This document shows positions 1 to 10,560 of a stretch of DNA of 64,000 bases, one piece after another (position 1 is the stretch's first letter; each line of letters starts with the position of its first letter). Origin of the DNA: Plantago ovata (taxonomy: Eukaryota > Streptophyta > Magnoliopsida > Lamiales > Plantaginaceae); contig CM051455.1 in NCBI GenBank assembly GCA_028274465.1, positions 98,898,365-98,962,364 of the forward strand, written 5' to 3'. A program made the position numbers and the translations under genes. A model generated the notes under the pieces. It was not told the origin of the DNA. It made no database searches and saw only the letters and a program-made list of their open reading frames with translations.

Positions 1-2
1 AT

Positions 3-125
3 GTTTGAGATTTGAATTGGGTTTGATTATCTTTAGGATTTCAATCGGGTTCGATTATGTTTGGGATTTGAATTGGGTTCGATTATGTTTGGGATTTGAA
101 TTTGGTTCGATTATGTTTGGGATTA
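3..125. repeat. 28-bp tandem repeat, about 4.4 units
   Basis: Units start at 3, 31, 59, 87 and 115 (the last is partial). Each is a variant of gtttgggatttgaa followed by ttgggttcgattat. Units differ by 1-5 bases. No ORF is associated. It probably lies inside the CACTA element. Confidence 0.85.
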
Positions 126-188
126 TCTACGTAGTTAGTTTTGTTCAATTAGTGTAGTTTGTTTGGGATATACTAATTAGATTTGAAA

Positions 189-525
189 ATTGCATAAGTA
201 TAATTATAATGGAAATATGAGTAATTATAGTGTATTGTAATTAGTTATTATAATGGAAATTGTATAAATATAATGAAAATATAGATAAATATAGGTAATT
301 ATAGTGTATTGCAAGTTTTTATTATAATGAAAATTCCATAAGTATAATGGAAATATATAGATAAATATAGGTAATTATAGTGTATTGGTAGTTGTTACTA
401 TAATGCAAATTGCATAATTATAATGAAAAATATATGTAATTATAGTGTATTGTAAGTAGTTATTATAATGAAAATTGTACAAGTATAATGGAAATATAGA
501 TAAATATAGGTAATTATTGTTTAAA
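189..525. repeat. AT-rich tandem repeat, 65-76 bp period
   Basis: About five degenerate units are anchored by the motif gtaattatagtgtattg, whose copies start at 221, 295, 371, 436 and 510 (the last diverges). Each unit also has a TATAATGGAAAT-type half. The stretch from 526 to 724 is AT-rich and shows nothing else I can name. Confidence 0.8.
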
Positions 526-724
526 AAAATTGTAAGTATGAAGGAAATAACTCATTGATAAATTAAAGTTAGAAGATAATATGAGTATTTTTATTTCTAA
601 TGTAGAAATATTGGGAGTATATATAATGCAATGTAAAAAATTGATAATTAAAATGAGTACTTGGTGAAAAACAACGTTAGCCGCAATGTACTAAACTTCC
701 ATTGGCCAGGTTTAGCATTCAATT

Positions 725-2408
725 ATGAATCCCGATCGTACATGGATGTACAGTAGGATTGCAGATGGAATACTTTTGCCTATGTTTGTACAAGGGGTCA
801 ATGCATTTGTCGAATTTGCATTGTCAAAACCCGAGTGTTTGAGTACTGGGATGATGAAGTGTCCTTGCAACCATAAGAAATGTAGGAACCGTTAGTACTT
901 ACCCTCTACGGTGGTTTTAGACCATTTGAAGCGTAATGGTTTTGTCCCTAAATATGAGGTGTGGAATCATCATGGTGAGGCAATTCGTTTGTTGGGGGAT
1001 TATTCCATGTTGTCGGGGAAGCGTAGGAAAAGGCAGGAGAGTAGTGCTACACCAGGTGCCTGTACTCATGATGATGCCACAGGGGACCGGATGGAAGAGA
1101 TGGTCCGTAACGCTGCGGGTCAAGAGTTCACGGAGGGTGTTGTTAATGAGGAGCCTCCGAATGCTGAGTCACAACAGTTCTTTGACTTGTTGGAAGCGTC
1201 AAAGATGCCACTCTACCCGGGGTGCAAGATGAATGAATTGACTATGTTGTCTCGAATTATGAGCAACAAGGAGGGTGGTAGGAATTCAGAAAGCAGCTGC
1301 AACGATTGGTTGAGTTTGATCACGGATGCTATGCCTGAAGGAAGCCTAGTTCCAACAAACTATTACCAAGCTCAGAAGAAGATGAAGGCGATGGGATTGC
1401 CTATGGAGAAAATAGATTGCCTATGTTTATTTGTAATTGTGTAGAAAGAATTCTTCCTTCCGAAAGCATTGCTGATGGATCTCTGGTGGAGCTTCAACTC
1501 TCACGGTAGTGCCCTTTACAAGTGCATGGTTCATAACCTGAAGAAACTGTGGATAAAAAACCATCCACGTACCGGTGATTGGCCCGGAGATGAAATTTGG
1601 GAGGCGTGGAAGGTGTATTGGGCTAACGAGAGAGTCCAGGCGCAGGCTGACCAGAACACTGAGAACAGGAAGAAGCAGCCGAATGATGGGACACGTACCC
1701 TGGTGACACACCGTTTTGGCTCTGAGTCAATCGCTACAGCACATGTGAGGCAGAAGGTAAATGTATTAACTTTGTGAATTCATCATTATTATACTTATTA
1801 TTTACTTGCATTTCGAACTTTCAAACTAAGTATATGATGCTTTCATGCATGTGTCATTCAGTTGAAGGATAACCAGTGTCTCCTATTCACCTTGTTCTCG
1901 AGATCTCAGAAGGCCAAGAACGGACAGTGGTTGTGTGACGAGGCCACAGCAATTGCGGTAAGTTCAAGAATACATGTGTTTATTAAATACTGATGATTTC
2001 ATAACTAATTAATTAACAACATAACTAACACCTTATACTCTTGATTTATAATTTCAGACGGCCTACGAGGACAGGATTCGTGATCAGGATCTCACTGTTG
2101 AGGAAATGAATGACATTTTCCTCGAGGTGAATCCTCCAGACGAGAAGGGCCGTCGCTTGGGACTGGGGAGTGCAGTAGCCGTCCCTGAATTGGACTCGAG
2201 GCCGACTCGTCGTTCCCGTGCCAGTACATCTTCATCATCTTCAGCAGCAGCTTCCGCTCGAGAGAAGGCCCTCTTACTTCAAATGCAGGAGAGGGATGAG
2301 GAGGTGAAGAGGCTAGCTGCGGAGCAGGCTGCGCAGAAGGCACAATATGGTACTATGTTTGCTGAGCTGTATGCGAAGCTGGGGATGGATCCACCTCCCT
2401 TTCCATGA
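725..2408 (+). pseudogene. CACTA transposase-associated / Transposase_24-like fusion, two stop codons, three exons
   Basis: One reading frame runs from ATG 725 to 1756 and is interrupted by TAG at 893-895 and 1442-1444. The N-terminal part (725-960) looks like the transposase-associated domain of plant CACTA proteins: an RTWMYSR start, a Cys/His cluster PCNHKKCRNR, then YEVWNHHGE. The middle (about 1180-1440) matches the linker that precedes the TNP2 transposase core (LYPGCK, MPEGSLVPTNYYQAQK, EKID). The core itself is missing: the frame passes straight into a Transposase_24-like tail (WKVYWANE, ENRKKQPNDGTRTLVTHRFG). Clean splice sites give exon 1 ending at 1756 (AG|GTAAAT), exon 2 at 1862-1957 and exon 3 at 2058-2408, all phase 0, with TGA at 2406. 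Exon 3 has a Ser/Ala run and a coiled coil. The fusion and deletion are inferred from known CACTA gene order. Confidence 0.75.
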
Positions 2409-2670
2409 TACCCCTATCCTTTTCGACTTTATTTACTATTTTCTACATGAATACTGTGTACACTATGATATTATTTTGGATTAGTATTGTGTACATATGA
2501 TTATTATTATATGTATGGAGGGTTTTGGTACATTTATTATGATCTTTTTGGATTATTTTTTTGGTTTATTTGGTCTATAGAATTTCTGTAACATGTTGCT
2601 TAATTAAACAGGTTGCATTTGATTTTGCGTCTCATTAATATATCTACAAAATCAAAAAAAAAAAAAAAAA
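2409..2670 (+). other. 3' untranslated AT-rich stretch ending in A17
   Basis: No ORF. AT-rich sequence with several TATTAT words follows the transposase-like stop codon. An uninterrupted run of 17 A lies at 2654-2670, directly before the subterminal repeats. Slippage or an old poly(A) insertion could both explain the run. Confidence 0.5.
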
Positions 2671-2960
2671 CTTAGCAACCGATCGGCTTATCCGTCGCTA
2701 TAATTAGCGACGGATAAGCTTATCCGTCGCTAAAGGTCCCGGACTTTTAGCGACGGATAAGTATCATCCGTTGCTAATATTTAGCAACCGATGAGACTCA
2801 TCCGTCGCTAAAAGTCCGGTGACTTTTGCGACGGAAAACTCATCGGTCGCTAATTCGCTAGCGACCAACGGTTTAGCGATGAAGAATTTATCCGTCGCTA
2901 AAAACACCGATCAGTCGCTAGCGAGTATTAGCGACCGATCGGGATCCGTCGCTAAAGTCG
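2671..2960. repeat. CACTA subterminal repeat cluster (TTAGCGACGGAT)
   Basis: About a dozen copies of TTAGCGACGGAT / ATCCGTCGCTAA and near variants (TTAGCAACCGAT, GTCGCTAGCGAC) lie in both orientations. Some face each other to form palindromes. In En/Spm elements such subterminal arrays are the binding sites of the TNPA-type protein; assigning that role here is inference. Confidence 0.85.
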
Positions 2961-2975
2961 CCCTCTCTTGTAGTG
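2961..2975 (-). repeat. CACTA terminal inverted repeat (right end)
   Basis: The + strand reads ccctctcttgtagtg, so the inward complement begins CACTACAAGAGAGGG, a standard CACTA terminus. The partner terminus is outside the window. Confidence 0.9.
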
Positions 2976-3072
2976 CTAATAAAATGCACTATAATATAGC
3001 TAAATTAACATAGAGGATAGCAAAAATTGGTGAAAAAAGACTCGAATGAAGGTGTAAAATACACGTTCATCA
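2976..3072 (-). repeat. Family G LTR remnant (terminal 97 bp)
   Basis: From ctaataaaatg to the end (ttcatca at 3072), this matches the terminal part of the G LTR seen at 10464-10560 and 17475-17571, in minus orientation. The rest of the LTR must lie left of the CACTA element, outside the window. It marks a G element or solo LTR inserted in the C0 ORF3 just before the codons LAEKSV. Confidence 0.85.
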
Positions 3073-3129
3073 CTTGCTGAGAAGAGTGTAAGGGAGATTC
3101 TGAGAAAATCTTCTGTTGAAAGAGCTTAA
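3073..3129 (+). pseudogene. ORF3 C-terminus of Copia element C0
   Basis: These eighteen codons, starting LAEKSVREILRKSS and ending TAA at 3127-3129, match the C-terminus of ORF3 in C2 (54337-54389) and CM (29225-29280). The upstream part is cut off by the Gypsy LTR remnant. It shows that a C element once lay to the left of the window. Confidence 0.8.
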
Positions 3130-3391
3130 GTCCCTTGTAAAAACTTTGTTTAGTTTTGTTTGCTGATTTGTGTAGTTATCTCTGAACTTTCTTGTAAACT
3201 TACTGAAAGATAACTACCAGCAATAAAGCTTTTGACTCTTATTGGTTTTTGATTATGCAATCTATTTATGCTTACTGTTTTATTATTCAAGTATGCTTGC
3301 ATTAATCAACTGATTTATTCAACATGAGAAACCTCTAAAAGGGTAACAATTAATTTAGCCATGGATTGCTAACATCAAAAAGGGGGAAATT
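3130..3391 (+). other. C0 3' untranslated region and polypurine tract
   Basis: Non-coding. It matches the segment after ORF3 in C2 (54390-54652). It ends in the polypurine tract aaaaagggggaaatt (3377-3391), directly before the LTR start TGTTAGG at 3392, where plus-strand DNA synthesis would be primed. Confidence 0.8.
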
Positions 3392-4962
3392 TGTTAGGAA
3401 ACTTGTAATTTTGATGAGCAATTAACCATGCTAAATTAAGGAAAGTCCAGTAACTAGTACTCTTAAGGTCCATAGGAATTTAAATTTTTTAGAGGACATT
3501 GTAAACGAGGAACGTTTGCTGAAGACTTAGAGTAGGTGCTAGATAGGTTTGTTTTAACCGCATATGATGTATCTTGTTTTCTGAAAAGAAAAACAACCTA
3601 TTGAAGCATTTGCTGATGATGTACTTTGTTTACACAAACAAACTATTGAAGCATTTAGAACCGTTCAGAAACTTGAAGAATTCGAAGAATGAAGACTCGA
3701 AGATTTCTGAAGAAAGGTATCTACAAAGGCACATGTTGCTCAGAAAGTGGAAACTTCAGCAACAGCTTGCATAAGTGAAAATCTAAACGACAAAGTAGGT
3801 TGTGCTTGCTGAAACTGAGACTGACCACTTGCTGAAATACATATGTGACCTCCTTGCTAAAAGTACTTGCATTTGCGCTCCAACGTTCATATTTGAATCT
3901 CGTTCAAATGAACATTAAATGCAAAGCATGCACGCGAAGGACATGAAGACTAGAAGACAAATAAAGGACGCTGCTGAAAGTACAAAAGCAAGATAGTGAC
4001 ATCTTAAGGAACAAAGCCTTAGAATTTGAAATTCAAACGGCTCCCTTGATTCACTATAAATAGAGGTCATCCGGCAAAGAGTTGAAGTGTGTCAACAACG
4101 TGATCAAACTCTCACTTGTGCTTAAACTCACATACCCTTCAAACACTCTGTACTGCCATTGATCCGTTCCAAGACTAAAAGCTTGAAAAAGCTACTTGTG
4201 AAGAAGTAGAACATACACGGCTAAGAAATTAGTTAAGTGTGCTTTCTTTCGACAAGAACAAGTCTTGACACCATAAACATTCAAACTTGTCTACTGTAAA
4301 GTATTCAAAGTTTTGTTTCTTAGATTACTCGTTGTAGCTGAATAAGTTATAATCAAGTCATCTCATCCCAAACCTCTCTAACTGAAAATACACCCTTTCA
4401 GGCGTGAAATTCAGGGGGAACTTAATCGAGCATAGTGTTGCTGATTAAAAGTCCCAAGTTTGGTGGAGAACAAGGTTTCGTTCTCTAGTTAGGTTGGAAA
4501 TGAAGCAAGTGTGCTTTGGTTTCTGTTGAATCTCTCTAGATAGGTGTTGTAAGTAACTTCAAACTTGTCTTACTGGATTCAGTCCTAGAAAGGACAAAGT
4601 GGATTAGTTGAGAGATTACGCCACTCTCAGATACCACTATAAAAGTGTTTGTGTGATTTACTTACTGCATTTAGTTTTCAGCAAAGCATATCTATCTGTA
4701 CACAGTCTCTGTTCACTTGCTGAAACTATCACTTACTGTCAAAGCACTTATTGTACAAAGACTTCCGCTCTTTGATTTTAAGTATCAACAAAACTCGTTA
4801 CTGAAAAGTAACTAGTGCTTGCTGAGAAAGTTAAGTATCAGCAAACTCATTACTGAAAAGTAATATGTCCTTGCTGAGAAAGTTTTTAAACGACGAAAGT
4901 TTGAAAAGACTATTCATCCCCCCCCCCCTCTAGTCTTTTCTTGTTGTTTAAAGGGACCAACA
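3392..4962 (+). repeat. C-family LTR (3' LTR of C0, 5' LTR of C1), 1571 bp
   Basis: Begins TGTTAGGAAACTTG and ends GGGACCAACA. It holds a TATA box (ctataaatagagg, near 4054) with a transcribed region downstream, and a structured U5 end. No primer site follows; the next bases are mid-gag sequence (aaaggtgaaacc). The short ORF at 3574-3774 is not a gene. Confidence 0.9.
4797..4940 (+). other. U5 stem-loops of the C-family LTR
   Basis: Three hairpins. GTTACT/GAAA/AGTAAC lies at 4797-4812 and ATTACT/GAAA/AGTAAT at 4849-4864; both have GNRA-type loops, and the outer pair changes from G-C to A-T. The third has a GAAAAGACTA/TAGTCTTTTC stem at 4903-4912 and 4931-4940, enclosing an 11-C run. The same three occur in the other C LTRs (22382-22526, 33739-33877, 56070-56211). 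Confidence 0.7.
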
Positions 4963-6840
4963 AAAGGTGAAACCATTATTAGAAGTCTGAACCAAGAATG
5001 GATCCATACTCAGAATTTATATTACAATCAAGGAATGTCAAATATCACTCCAACTGAGTTATTCTCTCATCTTGCTACTGTCAATTACGAGACAAAGCAA
5101 AGAGAAAATGTGTTTGCTGAAAAATCGCAAAACATTGCTCTTGTCGCTAAGCCATCATCTTCTGAAAAGAAGAATGATAAAGAGCCTGCTGATGAAAATG
5201 CTCTTGTTGTTAGAAACATGAAGAAATTCATCAGTAAGGAACTTGAAAGGCGAAAAGCAAAAGAGAAGCTGAAAAAGCATCTTGGTAACAACTACCATAA
5301 ATACAAGAATGAAGCTAGCTCTCTGAACAAGCAAGCTCAGCAAGCAAACTCCTCTGAAGAACCAGCAGTTGGCAATGATCTTTGCTTTTATTGCAAAAAT
5401 CCTGGGCACTTCAAAGAAAATTGTCCTTTGCTGAAAAACAAATCTGATGAAAAGAAGAAGAAGTTCAAAAGGGTTTTGATTGCTGAAGAAAAGAAAAAGC
5501 TTCAAGAAAAAATCAATGATCTTTGCATTGATACAAGCTCTGAAGACAGTGAGGTAGAGAACTCAGACACTGAATAAGAAGAAGTCACTCTTGATGTAGA
5601 GATTGGCAAGGAAGTTTGTGGAATAGCTATGGAAGCTTATCCGGATGTGTCAAACTACGAATTCTGCCTCATGGCCGGTCAGGTAAATTGTCCTACCTCT
5701 GACTCTGATTCAGAAAGTGAAGATGATATTGACCTTGATAGAATTCAAGGAGAAATCGAAAAATTTGAGAAAACTCTGAGCAAAAAGCAAGAGAAACTAC
5801 AGAATGTTGAACTTCTGACTAAGCAAACTACTGAAAAGTATGTCTTGCTGAGCGTTGAGTCAGAAAAGAAGGATGCTGAAATATTGCATCTCAAGAAGTT
5901 AATTGTTGAAGCTACAGAGAAGAATTCTCAAATGGCAATAGAATTGGAAGAGTATCAGTCCTCAATTCTAAAGTTACTTGTTGAAATACAAGAAATGAAA
6001 AAGATGAAAGTCAATTTCAAATCTTGTGCTGACGATAGTAACACGCTTACTGAACTAAACTCCTATCTGAGAGACCCATCTCAGAAAGAAGGTTTAGGTG
6101 CAACGTATGAAGGTTATGATGTAATAATCTTGAGTAAAGACAAATCACCAATCACCTTTGTCCGTGCAACTGATAGTGGTCAACCAAAACTCTATCAGAT
6201 TGGTCAATCTAAGGTTGCTGAAATAAGCAATCAAGTACCTATGACCTTAAAGCCCGCTGTTGCTACTCAAAGTAACAAGACTTTAAAAGGAAATCAGGTT
6301 GCTGAAAAGCAAACTGTTAAGAAAAAGGATGTTGTAAAGCATTCCGCCAAACAAGTTGCTGAAAAGCTATTTGGTAAGACTAAAGGCAAGATTACTAAAA
6401 GTAATCAGAAGACCTTTGCTGACAAACCTGAATCGAGTAAGGTTGTTGAGACAAAAGCTCAGCACTCACCGAAAAGTGGACTTGGATTCAAAACCAAGCA
6501 AAGCCAACTCTTTCATGAGTATAAGCAAAGTCAGCAAAGATACTTCAAAGAGATGAACAAAACCAAGCCTAAGAATTCTGACAAAACTCAAAATGCTAGG
6601 ACTAGAAGGAACCTTGCCAGAAAAGAACTTACTGAAAAGTATGTTCAGCAGAAGGGTCAACCAAGCAAGACACCACATCAGAAAGTGGATTTGATTAGCA
6701 ATGATCAAAAGTCTTTCGGTTCAAAACCATCTAGTTCCTCAGCAAGTAGAAAACAAGTCAAAGTTGAAAAACTCAAGACTTGGGTTTCCACTGGACGTTT
6801 TCTTGAACATGTTAATGGACATCCAATGTTGGATAATTAA
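4963..6840 (+). pseudogene. Gag of Copia C1, 5'-truncated
   Basis: The frame is readable from about 4970 and resumes at 5035, matching C2 gag from its residue ~185 onward. The first ~185 codons and the primer site are deleted. A CCHC zinc knuckle (CFYCKNPGHFKENC) binds the genomic RNA in this family. A long acidic and coiled-coil segment follows (5700-6000), then a Lys-rich tail. A TAA at 5575-5577 replaces a sense codon of C2. The frame ends LDN-TAA at 6838-6840, the same place as in C2, while protease continues in another phase. The boundary is therefore a feature of the family and not decay. Confidence 0.8.
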
Positions 6841-9310
6841 CTATTTTGCTCTTGATTGTGCAGATTTCAACCACGGAGACAAACAATGCAATTTGGCACT
6901 TTGACAGTGGTTGTGGAACGCACATGACGGGCAACAAGAAAAACCTTATAAACTATAGACGGTGGTCTAAAGGTCCAACAATAAGGTTTGCTGGTGGAGG
7001 CTTTGGATCTACTAAAGGTTATGGTGACATGAAGTTAGGATGCATTACCATTTCGGGAGTTCTTTATGTCAAAAATCTTAAGTTTAACCTTTTCAGCATG
7101 AGTCACTTCGCTGACAAAGGTTACTTCATCAAAATCAAAAGTGATGAATGTAAACTTATTGACTTTGAGACAAAGAAGGTTATTATGGTTGCTAGAAGAT
7201 CAGGAGGTCTCTATACCGTAGATTGGTCTTCAGCAATCGTTGAAAAAATGCCTTGTCTCAGATCATGATTGCCTTGCTGAAAAAGCATGGTTATGGCATA
7301 AACGAACAAGTCACCTAAACTTCAAGACGCTGAATAAGCTGTCTAAAAAGGCACTTGTAGTTGGATTACCTAAGGTTACTTTTAAAAAGGATGGTGTTTG
7401 CAGTGCATGTCAGCAAGAAAAGCAAACCAAATCTTCTTTCAAGAACAAGGCAGTACCGTCAACTACAAAACCTTTACAACTCTTGCACATGGACTTGTTT
7501 GAATCTTCTTCAACGAGCTATGCTGGCAAGAAGTATGGTCTGGTGGTGGTAGCTGACTATTCAAGATTCACTTGGGTAGTATTTATCAAACACAAGTCTG
7601 AAACAAGGACTGAAATACCTAACTTGTTGAACAAGCTTGAAGTCATGAAAAATGATAAGGTAAAAGTCATAAGAACAAACAGACCATGTTGCTGAGTTTG
7701 TAAACCAGTACATAACTGAGTATTGCACTTCAAAAGGCATACAACATCAGTTATCCTCAGTAAGGACACCTCAACAAAATGGTGTTGCTGAAAGTAAGAA
7801 ACGTACCCTTAAAGAAGCAGCTAGAACAATGCTTGCTGACACTGAAATAAGTGAAGCTTATTGGGTTGAAGCGATTAATACCGCCTTCTATACTCAAAAT
7901 AGATGCTTGATAACTAAGGAATACAACAAAACTCTATATGAGTTATTTGTTGGAAGACCTACTAACATCACCCATCTAAGAGTATTTGGTTGAAAATGCT
8001 TTGTTCTTAACAATGGTAGAGAATACTTAAGAACATTTCAACCAAAGGCAGACGAAGTGATATTTCTTGGCTACTCTTTGCATAGTAAAGCTTATAGAGT
8101 TTACAACAAAAAGGCACAAAAGATCGAAGAATCAGTGCATGTTGTATTCTATGAAAAATTACAAGGAGTTCCTGCTGAAGAAGAAATATCAGAATGTATG
8201 AAGAAATTACTCATACACGAGCAAAGAACTGAATCTGATGCTAGGAATATCAAATCAATTGAACTAAATGATGAATCTGACAATGACTCTCCTCCCCCAA
8301 GTCATGACAAGATAAATATAGTTCATGATAAAGAATTTCCGGCTAAAGACGCGGTTGCTCCAGATGTTGCTGAAACTACACAACTTCCTGTGTCTGCTGA
8401 CGAGTTACCTCAAACCAGCAATGCTGAATAAGCAGTTGCTTGTGAACCAATTTCAGCAGAGACACAACAAGATACCAGTGGTACTGAGCAAGTACATGCT
8501 GAAGAGTCACATGCTGAAACGCAAACTTATCCAGATCCAAAGAGAAGAAAACCTGTTAATAAGTTGATTAGAGATCATCCCTCTACGGATATGATTGGTG
8601 ATATTGACAAACGCCAAGTCACTAGATCCAAAGTATCAACTAATCAAGAACTTGCTGAAAAAGCAAATGCCATTGAAATAGAAGCTTCGTTCTCTTGCTT
8701 TGTTTCAGAAATTGAACCCAATACCATAGAAGAAGCTTTAAAGCATTCTGAATGGATCAAGGCAATGCAAGAAGAACTGGATCAATTTGAAAGGAACAAA
8801 GTCTGGAAACTTGTACCCCTTGCTGAAGGAAAGAAAGCAATTGGTACAAAGTGGGTGTTCAGAAACAAGTTGAGTGAGTCTGGAGAAGTAACAAGGAACA
8901 AAGCACGTTTAGTTGTTCAAGGTTACTGCCAGACTGAAGGATTGGACTATGATGAGTCTTATGCACCAGTTGCAAGATTGGATGCAATTAGACTTTTCTT
9001 AGCCTTTGCTGCTCACAATGACTTCATTGTTTATCAAATGGATGTTAAAATTGCATTCCTAAATGGTGAACTTGATGAGGAAGTCTACCTAGAACAACCC
9101 CTGGCTTTGAACATCCCTCAGAAACCAAGATGGTATACAAGCTTCAGAAAGTTGTATATGGTCTAAAGCAAGCACCAAGAGCTTGGTATGATACCTTAGC
9201 TATGTTCTTGCTGGATAATGGTTTCAAGAAATGTGAAGTTGACAAAACCTTATTTACCATGAACCATGTTGGTAAAATACTCTTAGTCCAGATCTATGTG
9301 GATGACATAA
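6841..9310 (+). pseudogene. Pol of Copia C1, first part (protease, integrase, RT to YVDD)
   Basis: Domains in order: aspartic protease (FDSGCG), the GAG-pre-integrase zinc-finger region (HKRTSH ... CSAC), the integrase core (HMDLFE), then RT ([31 protein letters not shown]). Damage: one extra A near 7245 shifts the frame before integrase; a 4-nt insertion near 7678 destroys the second catalytic Asp region; TGA near 7992 and TAA near 8429 are stop codons; a C-run deletion near 9100 shifts the RT frame. The coding sequence stops at 9310, where Gypsy G1 entered just behind the YVDD catalytic motif; it resumes at 17577. Confidence 0.85.
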
Positions 9311-10560
9311 TGATGAACCGCGGATGTCGTGCTCCGAATTCAAGCAAATAATATTTGTAATAAGCCAAAGGCAATCCACAACTACAACGAAAACCGTAGT
9401 GTAGCAGTAGAATGACTCGAGTGTCGTTCTCTCAGGACTATAACTAGCTTTATCAAATCTAATTTAGAAAATAAAAACAGCAAACAGATAGCAGAGGGGT
9501 TTCTAGCAGATAATGGAGATTGGTGATAGTATGGTCCTTCTTAACATAATGGGTCGATAATCATGCATAAATTCCTCGGTCTTGCATAGAGATCTTTGAA
9601 TCAATCTAGTGTCCTGTTGCAAATATTAAGCACTACGAAGATAATTGGTCTGACAAGTCAATCACGATTGTCCTAATGTGTTCCGTAATTATTCAACACT
9701 ACGAAGATAATTGGTCTGATGCTCGACAAGTGTCCAATTGTGCATAATAATTAATACAACATACGAGAATTTTGGTTACAACTGATCAACGAAATAAAGC
9801 AATGACACGGAGTATAATGCGCGATATAGCCATTAGCATGAGTATCTTCCCTTCGCTAAGAATTCACATACTACCACCAACGATAAGTTTAGCTACTCAT
9901 AATAGGCATGCAATCAACAGAAATCATAGAAGAAAACATATTGAAAGATAAATAAAATAAGTAGATTAAACTCTAAGATACAAGTTATCGAAGGTTGTCA
10001 ATCTCCGAAGAATTGCGATCCTACGAGCTCCAATCTGCTATGAAAAAGTATCCCCTAAGCTACAGAACTCCCAGGACAGGCCCCGGGAAGTTCCTACCTA
10101 AAACTATAGAGAGAGGTGAGAAAGTAGGTCTGGAAAGATATGATTTTCGGATAAAAACTGAGCACTATATATAGGCCCCAAAAAACCACGGGGCGATTCG
10201 CCCCCGAGTCTTTCTCGCGGAATTCCGCGTTTTCGACGCGTTTTTGGATTTCTTCCCCTTTTCGGACTCGGTTTATGACTTCTAGTAGCCTTCTAACCTC
10301 CAGATTCGGCCCCTAGACTTCAAATCCTATCCGGAAACCTTCAGATACTCCAAATAGGCTTCTGGAACACCAATTCCTTGTCAACTTCAATATATTTGCC
10401 CGGAAATCTTCGAATTTCAACAAAAACCTGTAAAATAAAATCTAAAGGGAAACGTGACACTATTCCAATAAAATGTACTAAAATATAGCTAAATTAACAT
10501 AGAGGATAGCTAAAATAGGTGAAAAAGACTCGAATGAAAGTGTAAAATACACATTCATCA
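9311..10560 (-). repeat. G1 3' LTR, 1250 bp
   Basis: On the + strand it runs from TGATGAACCGCGG to CATTCATCA. It lacks about 20 bp near 10195 that the partner LTR has; the missing piece is one copy of the GGCGGTTCGCC box upstream of the TATA box. It contains two imperfect ~75-bp repeats around CACTACGAAGATAATTGG. Confidence 0.92.

Larger units (their letters stand above)
1..2975 (+). mobile_element. CACTA (En/Spm-type) DNA transposon, 3' part
   Basis: The right end is seen directly. The inverted CACTA terminus ends at 2975 and is preceded by about 290 bp of short subterminal repeats. A transposase-related pseudogene lies inside in the + direction. The left terminus is outside the window, so the true start is unknown, and I assume the AT-rich tandem repeats at 1-540 belong to the element. 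The 3 bases after the terminus (cta, 2976-2978) match the interrupted Gypsy LTR, as expected for a 3-bp CACTA target duplication. The transposase catalytic core appears to be missing, so this is probably a non-autonomous derivative. Confidence 0.85.

Noticed and set aside
1..540. Centromeric satellite or CRISPR-like array
   Set aside because: Repeat units are short, degenerate, few and continuous without spacers, and they sit in a transposon context.
3130..3391. Host gene or RNA gene between C0 ORF3 and the LTR
   Set aside because: The stretch is repeated at 54390-54652 in C2 as element 3' UTR, so it is part of the element.
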